Position numbers and translations under genes: made by a program. The notes below the pieces were generated by a model, which made no database searches, was not told the origin of the DNA, and was given only the letters and a program-made list of their open reading frames with translations. From RBG-16-66-20 sp049651845 (GTDB lineage Bacteria; Pseudomonadota; Gammaproteobacteria; Burkholderiales; SG8-39), in NCBI GenBank assembly GCA_049651845.1, contig JBASCW010000036.1, positions 1 through 26,595 of the forward strand: DNA of 26,595 nt. The letters are read 5' to 3'. Positions 16,837 to 24,815 of this stretch are shown piece after piece (the stretch's first letter is position 1; each line of letters starts with the position of its first letter).

Positions 16837-17649
16837 TCAGTCCTTCGCGGTCGGGCTGCCGAGCTGCACGCCGCGGTCGCGCGCCGCCTCGACCGCGCGC
16901 AGGAAGCGCTCGGCGAGCTTGTGCTCCTCGAAGGCCTTGAGCGCCGCTTCGGTGGTGCCGCCCTTGGAAGTCACGCGCTCGCGCAGGGCCGCGGGCGCCT
17001 CGCCGCTCTGCGCGGCGAGCTTGGCCGAGCCGAGCACCGTCTCGATGGCCAGTTTCCGGGACGTTTCCTCGTTCAGACCCAGATGCACGCCCGCGGCGGC
17101 CAGTTGCTCGATGAACCAGAACACGTAGGCCGGGCCGCTGCCCGAGACCGCGGTGACCGCGTCCATGAGCGCTTCGTCCTCGATCCAGACCGTGGCGCCG
17201 ACCGCGCCGAGGATCGCCTCGGCCTGCTTCTTCTCCGCCTCGCTCACGCCGGGCAGCGCGTACAGGCCGGCGACGCCCGCGCCGATGAGCGCCGGCGTGT
17301 TCGGCATCGCGCGCACGAGCTTGGCATGGCCGCCGAGCCAGGCCGCGAGGCTCGTGAGCGTGATGCCCGCGGCGATGCTCACCACCAGGTTCGCGTTGGG
17401 CTTCAAGCCCGAGAAGCGCGCGGCCTCCTGCATCTGCTGCGGCTTCACCGCGAACACCACCACGTCGCCCGCGCGCGCGGCGCCGCGCGCTTCGGCCAGG
17501 CACTCGACATGGTATTTCTCGAACAGGCGCCGGCGCGCGGCGCCGTCCACCTCGACCGCACGCAGCTGCGCCGGCGCGAAGCCGCTTTTCAGCAGCCCGC
17601 CGATCAGCGCATCGGCCATGTTGCCGCCGCCGATGAACAGCACGTTCAT
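16837..17649 (-). CDS. proC: Pyrroline-5-carboxylate reductase
   Basis: The protein has 270 residues. It reduces 1-pyrroline-5-carboxylate to proline with NAD(P)H, the last step of proline synthesis. The N-terminal Rossmann motif is FIGGGNMADALIGG. FAVKPQQM, RAMPNTPALIGAG and the C-terminal signature AVSGSGPAYVFWFIEQ with TSKGGTTEAAL are typical. The start is ATG at 17649, placing the Rossmann strand at the N-terminus as in homologues. A GTG at 17661 overlapping the yggS stop (GTGA) would add four residues and is a real alternative given the many such overlaps here. Confidence 0.95.
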   Translation of the reverse strand: MNVLFIGGGNMADALIGGLLKSGFAPAQLRAVEVDGAARRRLFEKYHVECLAEARGAARAGDVVVFAVKPQQMQEAARFSGLKPNANLVVSIAAGITLTSLAAWLGGHAKLVRAMPNTPALIGAGVAGLYALPGVSEAEKKQAEAILGAVGATVWIEDEALMDAVTAVSGSGPAYVFWFIEQLAAAGVHLGLNEETSRKLAIETVLGSAKLAAQSGEAPAALRERVTSKGGTTEAALKAFEEHKLAERFLRAVEAARDRGVQLGSPTAKD

Positions 17650-17657
17650 CGCCACGT

Positions 17658-18362
17658 TCACGCGGGAAGCCTGACTGCGGGTCTGGCCTTTGCGCGCGCG
17701 CCGAAGATCGCGGTGCCGATCCGGACCATGGTCGCGCCCTCGGCGATCGCCATCTCCAGATCGTCGGACATGCCTACCGACAGGGTGTCGAAGCGGAATT
17801 CGGCCTTCAGTTTCTCGAACAGCGCCTTCAGCTCCCGGTAGCGCGCGCGCTCGGCCCCCGGCTCCGGTATCGCCATCACGCCCCGAAGGCGCAGGCGCGG
17901 CATTGCGCTTGCCGCCTTTGCAATGGCAAAGACTTCTCGATGCGAGACCCCGCTCTTGCTCTCTTCACCCGAAACATTGACCTGGATGAGCACGTTGAGC
18001 GGCGCGAGCGAGGGCGGGCGCTGGTCCGAGAGCCGGCGCGCGATCTTCTCGCTCTGCACGCTCTGCACCCAGTCGAAGCGCTCGGCCGCAAGGCGCGTCT
18101 TGTTGCTTTGCAGGGGGCCGATGAGATGCCATTCCGGAGAGATGCGGGCGCCCTTGACCGCTTCCATCTTCTCGAGCGCTTCCTGCACGTAGTTCTCGCC
18201 GAACGCGCGCTGCCCGGCCGCGAGCGCCTCGCCGACCGCCGCTGCCGGCTGGGTCTTGGAAACCGCCAAGAGCGTCACCTCCCGGGGGTCGCGTCCGGCT
18301 GCTTTCGCCGCCGCGTCGATGCGCTGACGCACGGCTTGCAAGTTGTCGTGGATTGACCGCAT
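17658..18362 (-). CDS. yggS: PLP homeostasis protein, YggS/PROSC family
   Basis: The protein has 234 residues. This is a single-domain, fold-type III PLP-binding protein that buffers free pyridoxal phosphate; no catalytic activity is established for the family. PLP Lys36 sits in LLAVSKTQ. FGENYVQEALEKM, WHLIGPLQSNK, IQVNVSGEESKSGV and SVGMSDDLEMAIAEGATMVRIGTAIFG are family hallmarks. The start is ATG at 18362, and GGAAGG lies 14 or more nt upstream, further than usual. It heads yggS-proC-yggT and diverges from pilT with only 31 bp between start codons. Confidence 0.94.
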   Translation of the reverse strand: MRSIHDNLQAVRQRIDAAAKAAGRDPREVTLLAVSKTQPAAAVGEALAAGQRAFGENYVQEALEKMEAVKGARISPEWHLIGPLQSNKTRLAAERFDWVQSVQSEKIARRLSDQRPPSLAPLNVLIQVNVSGEESKSGVSHREVFAIAKAASAMPRLRLRGVMAIPEPGAERARYRELKALFEKLKAEFRFDTLSVGMSDDLEMAIAEGATMVRIGTAIFGARAKARPAVRLPA

Positions 18363-18388
18363 ACTTTGCGCGTTCGCCTTCCGGAGAA
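18336..18388 (+). promoter_or_regulatory. Candidate pilT promoter and ribosome site
   Basis: TTGCAA (18336-18341, 4/6) and CATACT (18360-18365, 4/6) are separated by 18 bp, with CTTCCGGAGAA (18378-18388) giving a GGAG site 7 nt before the pilT ATG. The -35 lies inside yggS codons and the -10 overlaps the yggS start codon. The CATACTTT and CTTCCGGAGAA elements match those before aceA. Confidence 0.4.
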
Positions 18389-18393
18389 TTGTA
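18388..18393 (-). promoter_or_regulatory. Candidate -10 for yggS-proC-yggT
   Basis: The minus strand reads TACAAT, a 5/6 match, placed 25 nt upstream of the yggS ATG and directly against the pilT start codon. The corresponding -35 would lie inside pilT and is not clear. Confidence 0.3.
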
Positions 18394-19437
18394 ATGGATC
18401 TCACTGAATTGCTTGCCTTTGTCGTGAAGAACAAGGCCTCCGACCTGCACCTGTCGTCGGGCCTGCCGCCGATGATCCGCGTGCACGGCGACGTCAAGCG
18501 CATCAACCTGCCGGCGATGGAGCACAAGGACGTGCACGGGATGATCTACGACATCATGAACGACGGGCAGCGCAAGTTCTACGAGGAAAACCTCGAGTGC
18601 GACTTCTCGTTCGCGGTGCCGAACCTCGCGCGCTTCCGCGTCAACGCCTTCGTGCAGAACCGCGGCGCGGCGGCGGTGCTGCGGACCATTCCCTCGAAGA
18701 TCCTCTCGCTCGAGGATCTCAAGTGCCCGAAGATCTTCAAGGACCTCGCCGACCAGCCGCGCGGCGTCGTTCTCGTGACGGGACCCACCGGCTCGGGCAA
18801 GTCCACCACGCTCGCGGCGATGATCAACCACAAGAACGACAACGAGGAAGGCCACATCCTCACCATCGAGGACCCGATCGAGTTCGTGCACGAGTCGAAG
18901 AAGTGCCTGATCAACCAGCGCGAGGTCGGGCCGCACACGCTGTCGTTCTCCAATGCGCTGCGCAGCGCGCTGCGCGAAGACCCGGACGTGATCCTGGTGG
19001 GCGAGATGCGCGACCTGGAGACCATCCGGCTCGCGCTCTCGGGCGCGGAGACGGGGCACCTGGTGTTCGGCACGCTGCACACCTCGTCCGCGGCGAAGAC
19101 CATCGACCGCATCGTCGACGTGTTCCCGGCGGCCGAGAAAGAGATGATCCGCGCGATGATCTCGGAGTCGATCCGCGCCATCATCTCGCAGACGCTGTGC
19201 AAGACCAAGGACGGCTCGGGGCGCGTGGCCGCGCACGAGATCATGGTCGGCACGCCGGCGATCCGCAACCTGATCCGCGAGAACAAGATCGCGCAGATGT
19301 ACTCGTCGATCCAGACCGGCGCGCAGATGGGCATGCAGACGCTCGACCAGAACCTGCAGGACCTGGTCAAGCGCAACATCATCTCGATGGCCGAGGCACG
19401 CGGAAAAGCGGCGAACAAAGATAACTTCGCGGGGTAA
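18394..19437 (+). CDS. pilT: Type IV pilus retraction ATPase PilT
   Basis: The protein has 347 residues. This hexameric secretion-type ATPase at the base of the type IV pilus drives pilus disassembly, twitching and often DNA uptake. It has an N-terminal PAS-like domain (SDLHLSSGLPPMIRVHG), Walker A GPTGSGKST with Lys136, an Asp box (TIEDPIEFVH), Walker B DVILVGEMRD with Glu204, a His box (GHLVFGTLHT) and the AIRNLIRE motif characteristic of retraction ATPases. The start is ATG at 18394 after GGAG. pilU follows 5 bp downstream. Confidence 0.97.
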   Translation: MDLTELLAFVVKNKASDLHLSSGLPPMIRVHGDVKRINLPAMEHKDVHGMIYDIMNDGQRKFYEENLECDFSFAVPNLARFRVNAFVQNRGAAAVLRTIPSKILSLEDLKCPKIFKDLADQPRGVVLVTGPTGSGKSTTLAAMINHKNDNEEGHILTIEDPIEFVHESKKCLINQREVGPHTLSFSNALRSALREDPDVILVGEMRDLETIRLALSGAETGHLVFGTLHTSSAAKTIDRIVDVFPAAEKEMIRAMISESIRAIISQTLCKTKDGSGRVAAHEIMVGTPAIRNLIRENKIAQMYSSIQTGAQMGMQTLDQNLQDLVKRNIISMAEARGKAANKDNFAG

Positions 19438-19442
19438 CGACC

Positions 19443-20579
19443 ATGGAACGCGAACAAGCAGTCAAGTTCATCTACGACCTGCTGCGGGCGCTGCTCGCCA
19501 AGAAGGGCTCGGACCTGTTCATCACCGCCGGCTTCCCGCCGGCGATGAAGATCGACTCGAAGATGACGCCGGTGTCGCAGACCGCGCTCACCAACCAGCA
19601 CACCGCGATGCTGGTGCGCTCGATCATGAACGACAAGCAGGCGGCCGAGTTCGAGGCGAAGAAGGAGTGCAACTTCGCGATCGCGCCCGCCGGCATCGGC
19701 CGCTTCCGCGTCAACTGCTTCATCCAGATGGGCTGCGTCGGCGCGGTGCTGCGCGTGATCACCACCACGATCCCGAATTTCGAGGACCTCAAGCTGCCGC
19801 CGGTGCTCAAGGACGTCGCGCTCACCAAGCGCGGCTTGGTGCTCTTTGTGGGCGGCACGGGCTCGGGCAAGTCCACCTCGCTCGCGGCCATGCTCGGCTA
19901 CCGCAACGAGAACTCCTACGGCCACATCATCACCATCGAGGACCCGGTCGAGTACGTGCACCCGCACAAGAACTGCCTGATCACACAGAGGGAAGTCGGC
20001 GTGGATACCGACTCCTGGGAGGCCGCGCTCAAGAACACGCTGCGCCAGGCGCCCGACGTGATCCTGATCGGCGAGATCCGCGACATGGAGGTGATGGAGC
20101 ACGCGGTGGCTTTCGCCGAGACCGGCCACCTGGCCCTGGGCACGCTGCACGCCAACAACTCCAACCAGGCGATGGACCGGATCATCAACTTCTTCCCGGA
20201 GGCGCGCCGCCACCAGCTGCTGATGGACCTGTCGCTGAACCTGAAAGGCGTGATCTCGCAGCGCCTGATCCCGCTCAAGGAAGGCAAGGGCCGCGCCGCG
20301 GCGGTGGAAGTGCTGCTCAACTCGCCGCTGATCTCCGACCTGATCTTCAAGGGCGAGATCCACGGCATCAAGGAGATCATGAAGAAGTCGCGTGAGCTGG
20401 GCATGCAGACCTTCGACCAGGCGCTGTTCGACCTCTACGAGGCCGGCCGTATCAGCTACGAGGACGCGCTGCGCTTCGCCGACTCGACCAACGAGGTGCG
20501 CCTCAACATCAAGCTGCATGGCAAGGAATCGAAGGACAAGGACCTCACCAAGGGCATCGAGCACCTCGATATCGTCTAG
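19443..20579 (+). CDS. pilU: PilT-dependent retraction ATPase PilU
   Basis: The protein has 378 residues and is a PilT paralog that helps PilT-dependent pilus retraction. Walker A is GGTGSGKST with Lys143. The Asp box reads TIEDPVEYVH, Walker B DVILIGEIRD has Glu211, and the His box is GHLALGTLHANN. PilU-type sequence includes the longer tail ADSTNEVRLNIKLHG with a charged C-terminal extension, not present in PilT. It lies 5 bp after pilT and is followed by a clear intrinsic terminator. Confidence 0.95.
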   Translation: MEREQAVKFIYDLLRALLAKKGSDLFITAGFPPAMKIDSKMTPVSQTALTNQHTAMLVRSIMNDKQAAEFEAKKECNFAIAPAGIGRFRVNCFIQMGCVGAVLRVITTTIPNFEDLKLPPVLKDVALTKRGLVLFVGGTGSGKSTSLAAMLGYRNENSYGHIITIEDPVEYVHPHKNCLITQREVGVDTDSWEAALKNTLRQAPDVILIGEIRDMEVMEHAVAFAETGHLALGTLHANNSNQAMDRIINFFPEARRHQLLMDLSLNLKGVISQRLIPLKEGKGRAAAVEVLLNSPLISDLIFKGEIHGIKEIMKKSRELGMQTFDQALFDLYEAGRISYEDALRFADSTNEVRLNIKLHGKESKDKDLTKGIEHLDIV

Positions 20580-20601
20580 GGCGACGGTCGGGCAAACCCC
20601 C

Positions 20602-20630
20602 AAGGGCCGCGCGAGCGGCCCTTTTCTTTC
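20602..20630 (+). terminator. Rho-independent terminator after pilU
   Basis: AAGGGCCGC (20602-20610) and GCGGCCCTT (20615-20623) form a perfect 9-bp stem around a GCGA tetraloop, followed by the T-rich run TTCTTTC. It begins 22 bp after the pilU stop and is the only textbook intrinsic terminator I found in the window. Confidence 0.88.
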
Positions 20631-20652
20631 ACTGGAGCGGAAGAGGCACATC

Positions 20653-21147
20653 ATGACAATTCGCAACCTGCTCGCACCCCTGCTGCTGGCCGCAGCGATG
20701 CCATCCACTGCGCAGGACGGCACCTTCCAAACGAGATCCCTTACGCCTGAAACCGCCCTCACTGCGGCGCGCGCCGCGCTCGAGTCCTGCCGCAAGCAGG
20801 GCTTCCAGGTGGCGGTCGCCGTGACCGACCGGGCCGGCGTCGTCCAGGTGCTGCTGCGGGATCGCTTCGCGGGACCGCACACGGTCCGGGTGGCCGCGGA
20901 CAAGGCCTGGACCGCGGTCAGTTTCAGGACCCCGACGCTGGCGCTGGCCGCCGAGACCCAGCCCGGGCGTCCGTCGAGCGGGCTGCGAAACCTGCCGAGG
21001 TTCCTGGCGGTGGGCGGCGGCCGGACGATCGAGGCCGGCGGCAGCATCCTGGGCGGCATCGGCGTCTCGGGCGCCCCGGGCGGGGAGGCCGACGACGGCT
21101 GCTCGGCCGCCGGCATCAAGGCCATCGCCGACGCCATCGAGTTCTGA
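20653..21147 (+). CDS. Secreted GlcG/HbpS family protein
   Basis: The protein has 164 residues. A signal peptide covers about residues 1-20 (ending STAQ). One Haem_degrading/GlcG domain (PF03928-type) follows: LTPETALTAARAALESCRKQGFQVAVAVTDRAGVVQ in overall pattern from residue 31, then AADKAWTAVSFRTPT, and the Gly-rich end ILGGIGVSGAPGGEADDGCSAAGIKAI. Relatives bind haem or have roles in glycolate or cobalamin metabolism. For this one only the fold is supported, and a periplasmic location is inferred. The ATG at 20653 follows GGAAGAGG. It lies just 22 bp beyond the pilU terminator with no obvious promoter between. Confidence 0.85.
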   Translation: MTIRNLLAPLLLAAAMPSTAQDGTFQTRSLTPETALTAARAALESCRKQGFQVAVAVTDRAGVVQVLLRDRFAGPHTVRVAADKAWTAVSFRTPTLALAAETQPGRPSSGLRNLPRFLAVGGGRTIEAGGSILGGIGVSGAPGGEADDGCSAAGIKAIADAIEF

Positions 21148-21173
21148 CCCGCTGCTCGGCGCGGGCCGCGGAA

Positions 21174-21542
21174 ATGGATCGCCTGTTCTTCGCGCTCGGC
21201 GCGCTATCCGGGTTTCTCGGCGTGGCGCTGGGCGCGTTCGCGGCGCACGGCTTGAAAAGCCGTCTCACGCCCGAGCTCCTCGCAACCTTCGAAGTGGGCG
21301 TGCGCTATCAGATGTACCACGCCTTCGCGCTGCTCGCGGTCGGCTGGGCGCAGACGCGCTGGCCGGGCGCGGTGCTGACCGCGAGCGGCTGGCTGTTCGT
21401 AGCGGGCACCCTGCTTTTTTCCGGCAGCCTCTACGCGCTCAGCCTCACGGCCGAGAAGTGGCTCGGTGCGGTCGCGCCCGTGGGCGGCCTTGCGCTGCTC
21501 GGCGGCTGGCTGTGCCTTGCGTGGGGCGCCTGGAAAGGCTGA
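21174..21542 (+). CDS. DUF423 family small membrane protein (YgdD-like)
   Basis: The protein has 122 residues with four hydrophobic segments. The DUF423 signature is present: GALSGFLGVALGAFAAHGLK at the N-terminus, RYQMYHAFALL, LFSGSLYALSL and VAPVGGLALLGGW. The family consists of inner-membrane proteins of unknown function. It starts 26 bp after the GlcG-like gene with only a weak GCGGAAA site, and ends 3 bp from the convergent methyltransferase gene. Confidence 0.9.
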   Translation: MDRLFFALGALSGFLGVALGAFAAHGLKSRLTPELLATFEVGVRYQMYHAFALLAVGWAQTRWPGAVLTASGWLFVAGTLLFSGSLYALSLTAEKWLGAVAPVGGLALLGGWLCLAWGAWKG

Positions 21543-21545
21543 ACT

Positions 21546-22691
21546 TCAGGGCTTCCGGTGGCTCCCCGCCACCATCCTGAACTCGTAGAGGCGGCATTCG
21601 AGCGCGCTGTTGTACAGGGGAACCCGGCGCGCGGGTTCCAGGCGCAGCAGCTTGGGCATGCGCAGGTCGGCGGTGAAGAAGTGGCAGCGCCAGCCCGGGA
21701 AGCTGCGCTTGAGCGCCGTGCCCAGCTTCGGGTAGAACGCGGCGAGCTCGTCCTTCGAGCCCAGGCGCTCGCCGTAGGGCGGGTTGGCGATCATCACGCC
21801 CGCGGGCGCGGGCGCGGCGCGCTCGAGGATGTCGGCGCGCTCCAGCTTGACCCAGCGGTCCACGCCCGCGGCGGCGATGCTGCGGCGCGCGTCGTTCAGC
21901 ACGCGCGGATCGTTGTCGCTGCCGAAGATTTGCAGCGGCGCGGAGGAAGCAGGAGGTTCGGTTTTCTGATGCCGGGTCTTTTTCCAGAGTTCAAGATCGA
22001 AGAGCTTCAATTTCTCGAAAGCGAAGCTTCTCTTGGCACCCGGCGCCCTGCCCCTGGCCATCGCCGCCGCTTCTACCAGGATCGTGCCGCCACCGCACAT
22101 CGGATCGAGCAGCGGCTCGTCGAATCTCCAGCCCGAGAGCAGCACGATGCCGGCGGCGAGGTTCTCGCGCAGCGGCGCTTCGCCGGCGCCTGAGCGCCAG
22201 CCGCGCTTGAAGAGGGGCTCGCCCGAGGTATCGAGGTAGAGCGCGCCGCGCGCGGCTTCCAGGTAGGCGTGCACGCGCACGTCCGGATTTGCGCGGTCGA
22301 TGCTCGGCCTGCTGCCCGCCGCCTCGCGAAAGCGGTCGCAGACCGCGTCCTTGACGCGCAGCGTGGCGAAATCCAGGCTTTGCAGCGGGCTCCTGGTTGC
22401 CGAGACGTTGACGCGCAGCGTGCGCTCCACCGCGAAATAGCGCGTCCAGTCCACCTTGCGCGCCGCTTCGTAGAGATCGTCCTCGCTTGCGTAGCCGAAC
22501 TCGGCCACGCGCCAGAGCACGCGCGAGGCGAGGCGCGACCAGAGGTTGGCGGCATAGCACACGCCCCAGTCGCCCCGGAACGCGACGCCGCCCGGCACCG
22601 CGGCGGCCTGCTGCGCGCCGAGCGCGGCGAGCTCGGCGGCGAGCAGCGCTTCCAGGCCGCGCGGTGACGAGGCGAAGAAATGCTCGGCCAC
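21546..22691 (-). CDS. THUMP-domain class I SAM-dependent RNA methyltransferase (RlmL N-terminal type)
   Basis: The protein has 381 residues. A ferredoxin-like/THUMP RNA-binding region covers about residues 1-155 (FFASSPRGLEALLAAEL, then FRVNVSAT-like sequence). A Rossmann methyltransferase domain follows with LLDPMCGGGTILVEAA (Asp196) and the catalytic NPPYGERLG at 303-306. This matches the first half of E. coli RlmL, which makes m2G2445 in 23S rRNA; the RlmK half is absent, so it is a single-activity form. The same rRNA target is likely but not proven. GTG at 22691 shares its G with the upstream hemJ-like TAG stop (TAGTG), supporting this start and coupling. Confidence 0.88.
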   Translation of the reverse strand: MAEHFFASSPRGLEALLAAELAALGAQQAAAVPGGVAFRGDWGVCYAANLWSRLASRVLWRVAEFGYASEDDLYEAARKVDWTRYFAVERTLRVNVSATRSPLQSLDFATLRVKDAVCDRFREAAGSRPSIDRANPDVRVHAYLEAARGALYLDTSGEPLFKRGWRSGAGEAPLRENLAAGIVLLSGWRFDEPLLDPMCGGGTILVEAAAMARGRAPGAKRSFAFEKLKLFDLELWKKTRHQKTEPPASSAPLQIFGSDNDPRVLNDARRSIAAAGVDRWVKLERADILERAAPAPAGVMIANPPYGERLGSKDELAAFYPKLGTALKRSFPGWRCHFFTADLRMPKLLRLEPARRVPLYNSALECRLYEFRMVAGSHRKP

Positions 22692-23113
22692 TACTGCGGC
22701 TTGAGGACCACGAGCAGCACGGCGCCCGCGAGCACCAGCACCGGGAACTCGTTGAACCAGCGGTACCAGACGTGTCCGCGCGTGTTCTGCTCGCGGCGGA
22801 AGTCCAGCATCAGCTTGCCGCACCAGACGTGGTAGGCGACGAGCGTCGCCACCAGCGCGAGCTTCGCGTGGATCCACCAGCCCGCGCCCGCAAACCAGCC
22901 CTGCCACAGCCACAGGCCCGTGGCGAGCGTGAGCACGCCGCCCGGCGTGGCGATGCCCCAGAAGAGCTTGCGCTCCATCAGCTTGAAGCGGTCGATCGAG
23001 ACCCGGTCGGTGGCGCCGGCGTGGTAGACGAAGAGTCGCGGCAGGTAGAAAAGGCCCGCCATCCACGTCACCATGAAGATGATGTGCAGCGACTTGACGA
23101 CTAGATAGGTCAC
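22691..23113 (-). CDS. hemJ: HemJ-like protoporphyrinogen IX oxidase (UPF0093/CopD superfamily)
   Basis: The protein has 140 residues with four hydrophobic segments. The N-terminal VVKSLHIIFMVTWMAGLFYLPRLFVYH (from residue 5) and the third-helix WWIHAKL with His82 and Lys84 are characteristic of HemJ. HemJ oxidises protoporphyrinogen IX to protoporphyrin IX in the inner membrane, the penultimate haem step in bacteria lacking HemG and HemY. The C-terminal FNEFPVLVLAGAVLLVVLKP is also typical. The start is GTG at 23113, 10 bp after the permease stop. Activity is inferred from family membership. Confidence 0.85.
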   Translation of the reverse strand: MTYLVVKSLHIIFMVTWMAGLFYLPRLFVYHAGATDRVSIDRFKLMERKLFWGIATPGGVLTLATGLWLWQGWFAGAGWWIHAKLALVATLVAYHVWCGKLMLDFRREQNTRGHVWYRWFNEFPVLVLAGAVLLVVLKPQ

Positions 23114-23123
23114 GGCGACTCGG

Positions 23124-23906
23124 TCATTTCAGGAGCCGCCGCCGAGTGAGGATGGTCGCGAGGTAAAAGCCCGCGAGCGCATAGGCGGCGAGCACGGCCG
23201 TGTGCGTGAACGCCTGTGAGGGCCAGCTGCCCGCAAGCAGCGGGCGCGTGAGCTCGACACCGTGGTACAGCGGCAGCGCGCGCGCCACCGCCTGCACGGT
23301 GTCGGGCAGGCGCTCGAGCGGGAAGAACACCCCCGAGAGCATCATCATCGGCGTGAGCAGCAGCGTCATGTAGTAGCTGAAGAAATCGTACCCCGAAGCC
23401 ACCGCGTTCACCGCCAGGCCGAGCGCGGCGAACGAAAGGCCGATCAGCACTGCCACCGGAATCGACGCGAGCGCGAGCGGAAAGCTGGCGTCGCCGGTGG
23501 CGGCGACGATGGCGAGGATGCAGACGCCGGCGGCGAGCGCCTTGGTCGCGGCCCAGATCCATTCTCCGGCGAGCACGTCCTCCAGCGTCATCGGCGCGTT
23601 GACGATCGCCTCCCAGGTCTTCTGCACGTGCATGCGCGAATACGCCGAGAACAACGATTCGAAAGTAGCCGCGTACATCGTGGTCGAGGCCATGAAGCCG
23701 CCCGCGAGGAAGCCGAAGTAGCTGCTGCCGTTGACTTCGCCCAGCGCCGCGCCCAGGCCGTATCCCAGGCCGAACAGCACGATCAGGGGATCGGCGAGGT
23801 TGCCGAGGATCGAGGGGATCGCGAGCTTGCGCCAGACGAGGAAGTGCCGGCGCCAGACTGCGATCGCGCGCAGGCTGAAGGACGGCATGGCATAGCGATT
23901 GCGCAC
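23124..23906 (-). CDS. ABC-2 type transporter permease (NodJ-like)
   Basis: The protein has 260 residues with about six membrane segments and an ABC-2 permease domain. Matching stretches are ILGNLADPLIVLFGLGYGLGA, FLAGGFMASTTMYAATFES and MMMLSGVFFPLERLPDTVQAVARALPLYHGVELTRPLL, all very like NodJ-type permeases. It pairs with the ATPase encoded immediately upstream; the exported substrate is unknown, with lipids, polysaccharides or lipo-oligosaccharides as family examples. GTG at 23906 directly follows the ATPase stop and has GAGGGA 4-5 nt upstream. An ATG six codons in is an alternative. Confidence 0.9.
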   Translation of the reverse strand: MRNRYAMPSFSLRAIAVWRRHFLVWRKLAIPSILGNLADPLIVLFGLGYGLGAALGEVNGSSYFGFLAGGFMASTTMYAATFESLFSAYSRMHVQKTWEAIVNAPMTLEDVLAGEWIWAATKALAAGVCILAIVAATGDASFPLALASIPVAVLIGLSFAALGLAVNAVASGYDFFSYYMTLLLTPMMMLSGVFFPLERLPDTVQAVARALPLYHGVELTRPLLAGSWPSQAFTHTAVLAAYALAGFYLATILTRRRLLK

Positions 23907-24815
23907 TCAGTCCCTCAGGTCCCGGCCGGTGAGCTTGAGGAAGAGATCTTCCAGGTTTGCCGGCCGGTGCAGGTAAGCGAGTTCCGCCTGCCCGTGCAGG
24001 CTGGCGATCAGCGGCTCCACGTTGGCCGCGTAGCAGAACACCGTATCGCCCGCGAGCTCGGTGCGCTCGGCCAGCGGCCGCGCCCGCGCAAGCCAGCCGT
24101 CCAGCCCCGTGCCGCGCACTTCGACCACCTGCGGCTCGATCTGCTGCGCGATCAGCCCGCGCGGCGTGCCCTGCGCGATGATGCGGCCACCGTCCATGAT
24201 CGCGACGCGGTTGCACAGGCGCTCGGCCTCCTCCATGAAATGCGTGGTGAGCAGCAGCGTGCGCCCTTCCTGCACCAGGCGCCGCAGCCGCTCCCAGATC
24301 AGGTGCCGCGCCTGCGGGTCGAGTCCCGTGGTGGGCTCGTCCATGAACAGCATCCTCGGCTCGTTGACGAGCGCGCGCGCGAGCGTGAGCCGGCGCTTCA
24401 TGCCGCCCGAGAGCGTCTGGATTTTCGCTCCAGCGCGGCCCGCGAGGCCCGCGAACTCGAGCAGCCCTGGGATGCGCGGTGCGACTTCGCGGTCCTTCAG
24501 ACCGAAGTAGCGGCCGTAGACGACCAGGTTCTCGGCGACGCTGAAATCCGGGTCGAGGCTGTCGAACTGGGGAACGACGCCCACCTGGGCCCGCGCCTCG
24601 CGCGCATGCGACGGCACCTCGTGGTCGAGGAGGCGGATCGCGCCCGCGTCCGGGTCCGAAAGGCCGAGGCACAGGCGCAGGGTCGTGGTCTTGCCCGCGC
24701 CGTTGGGGCCGAGCAGCCCGAAGCATTCGCCGGGCGCGACCTCCAGATCGACGCCGCAGACCACCTCCTGCGCGCCGAAGCTCTTGCGCAGGCCGTGCAC
24801 TTCCAGGGCGTTCAT
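23907..24815 (-). CDS. ABC transporter ATP-binding protein (NodI-like)
   Basis: The protein has 302 residues. The nucleotide-binding domain is complete: Walker A GPNGAGKT at 36-43, Q-loop Gln83 (VVPQFD), signature LSGGM at 135-139, Walker B LFMDEP with Glu160, D-loop GLD and switch His192 (LLTTHFMEEAE). NodI-like features include FGLKDREV and a ~75-residue C-terminal domain ending NLEDLFLKLTGRDLRD. The gene partners the NodJ-like permease that follows without a gap. The ATG at 24815 overlaps the hydrolase stop (ATGA). No nod genes are present, so a general exporter is more likely than nodulation. Confidence 0.94.
   Translation of the reverse strand: MNALEVHGLRKSFGAQEVVCGVDLEVAPGECFGLLGPNGAGKTTTLRLCLGLSDPDAGAIRLLDHEVPSHAREARAQVGVVPQFDSLDPDFSVAENLVVYGRYFGLKDREVAPRIPGLLEFAGLAGRAGAKIQTLSGGMKRRLTLARALVNEPRMLFMDEPTTGLDPQARHLIWERLRRLVQEGRTLLLTTHFMEEAERLCNRVAIMDGGRIIAQGTPRGLIAQQIEPQVVEVRGTGLDGWLARARPLAERTELAGDTVFCYAANVEPLIASLHGQAELAYLHRPANLEDLFLKLTGRDLRD

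Noticed and set aside
18579..21137. Very long open frame antisense to pilT, pilU and the GlcG-like gene (similarly 9632-11884, 14419-16752 and 23262-25223 antisense to or over other genes)
   Set aside because: Such frames stay open because GC-rich codon bias on the coding strand leaves few stops on the other. The translations are low-complexity Arg/Ala/Glu/His-rich strings with no family motifs, while the opposite-strand proteins are unmistakable.
23907..24815. NodI/NodJ similarity as evidence of a nodulation locus
   Set aside because: No nodABC, nodD or symbiosis genes are present, and NodIJ-like exporters are widespread in non-symbiotic betaproteobacteria.
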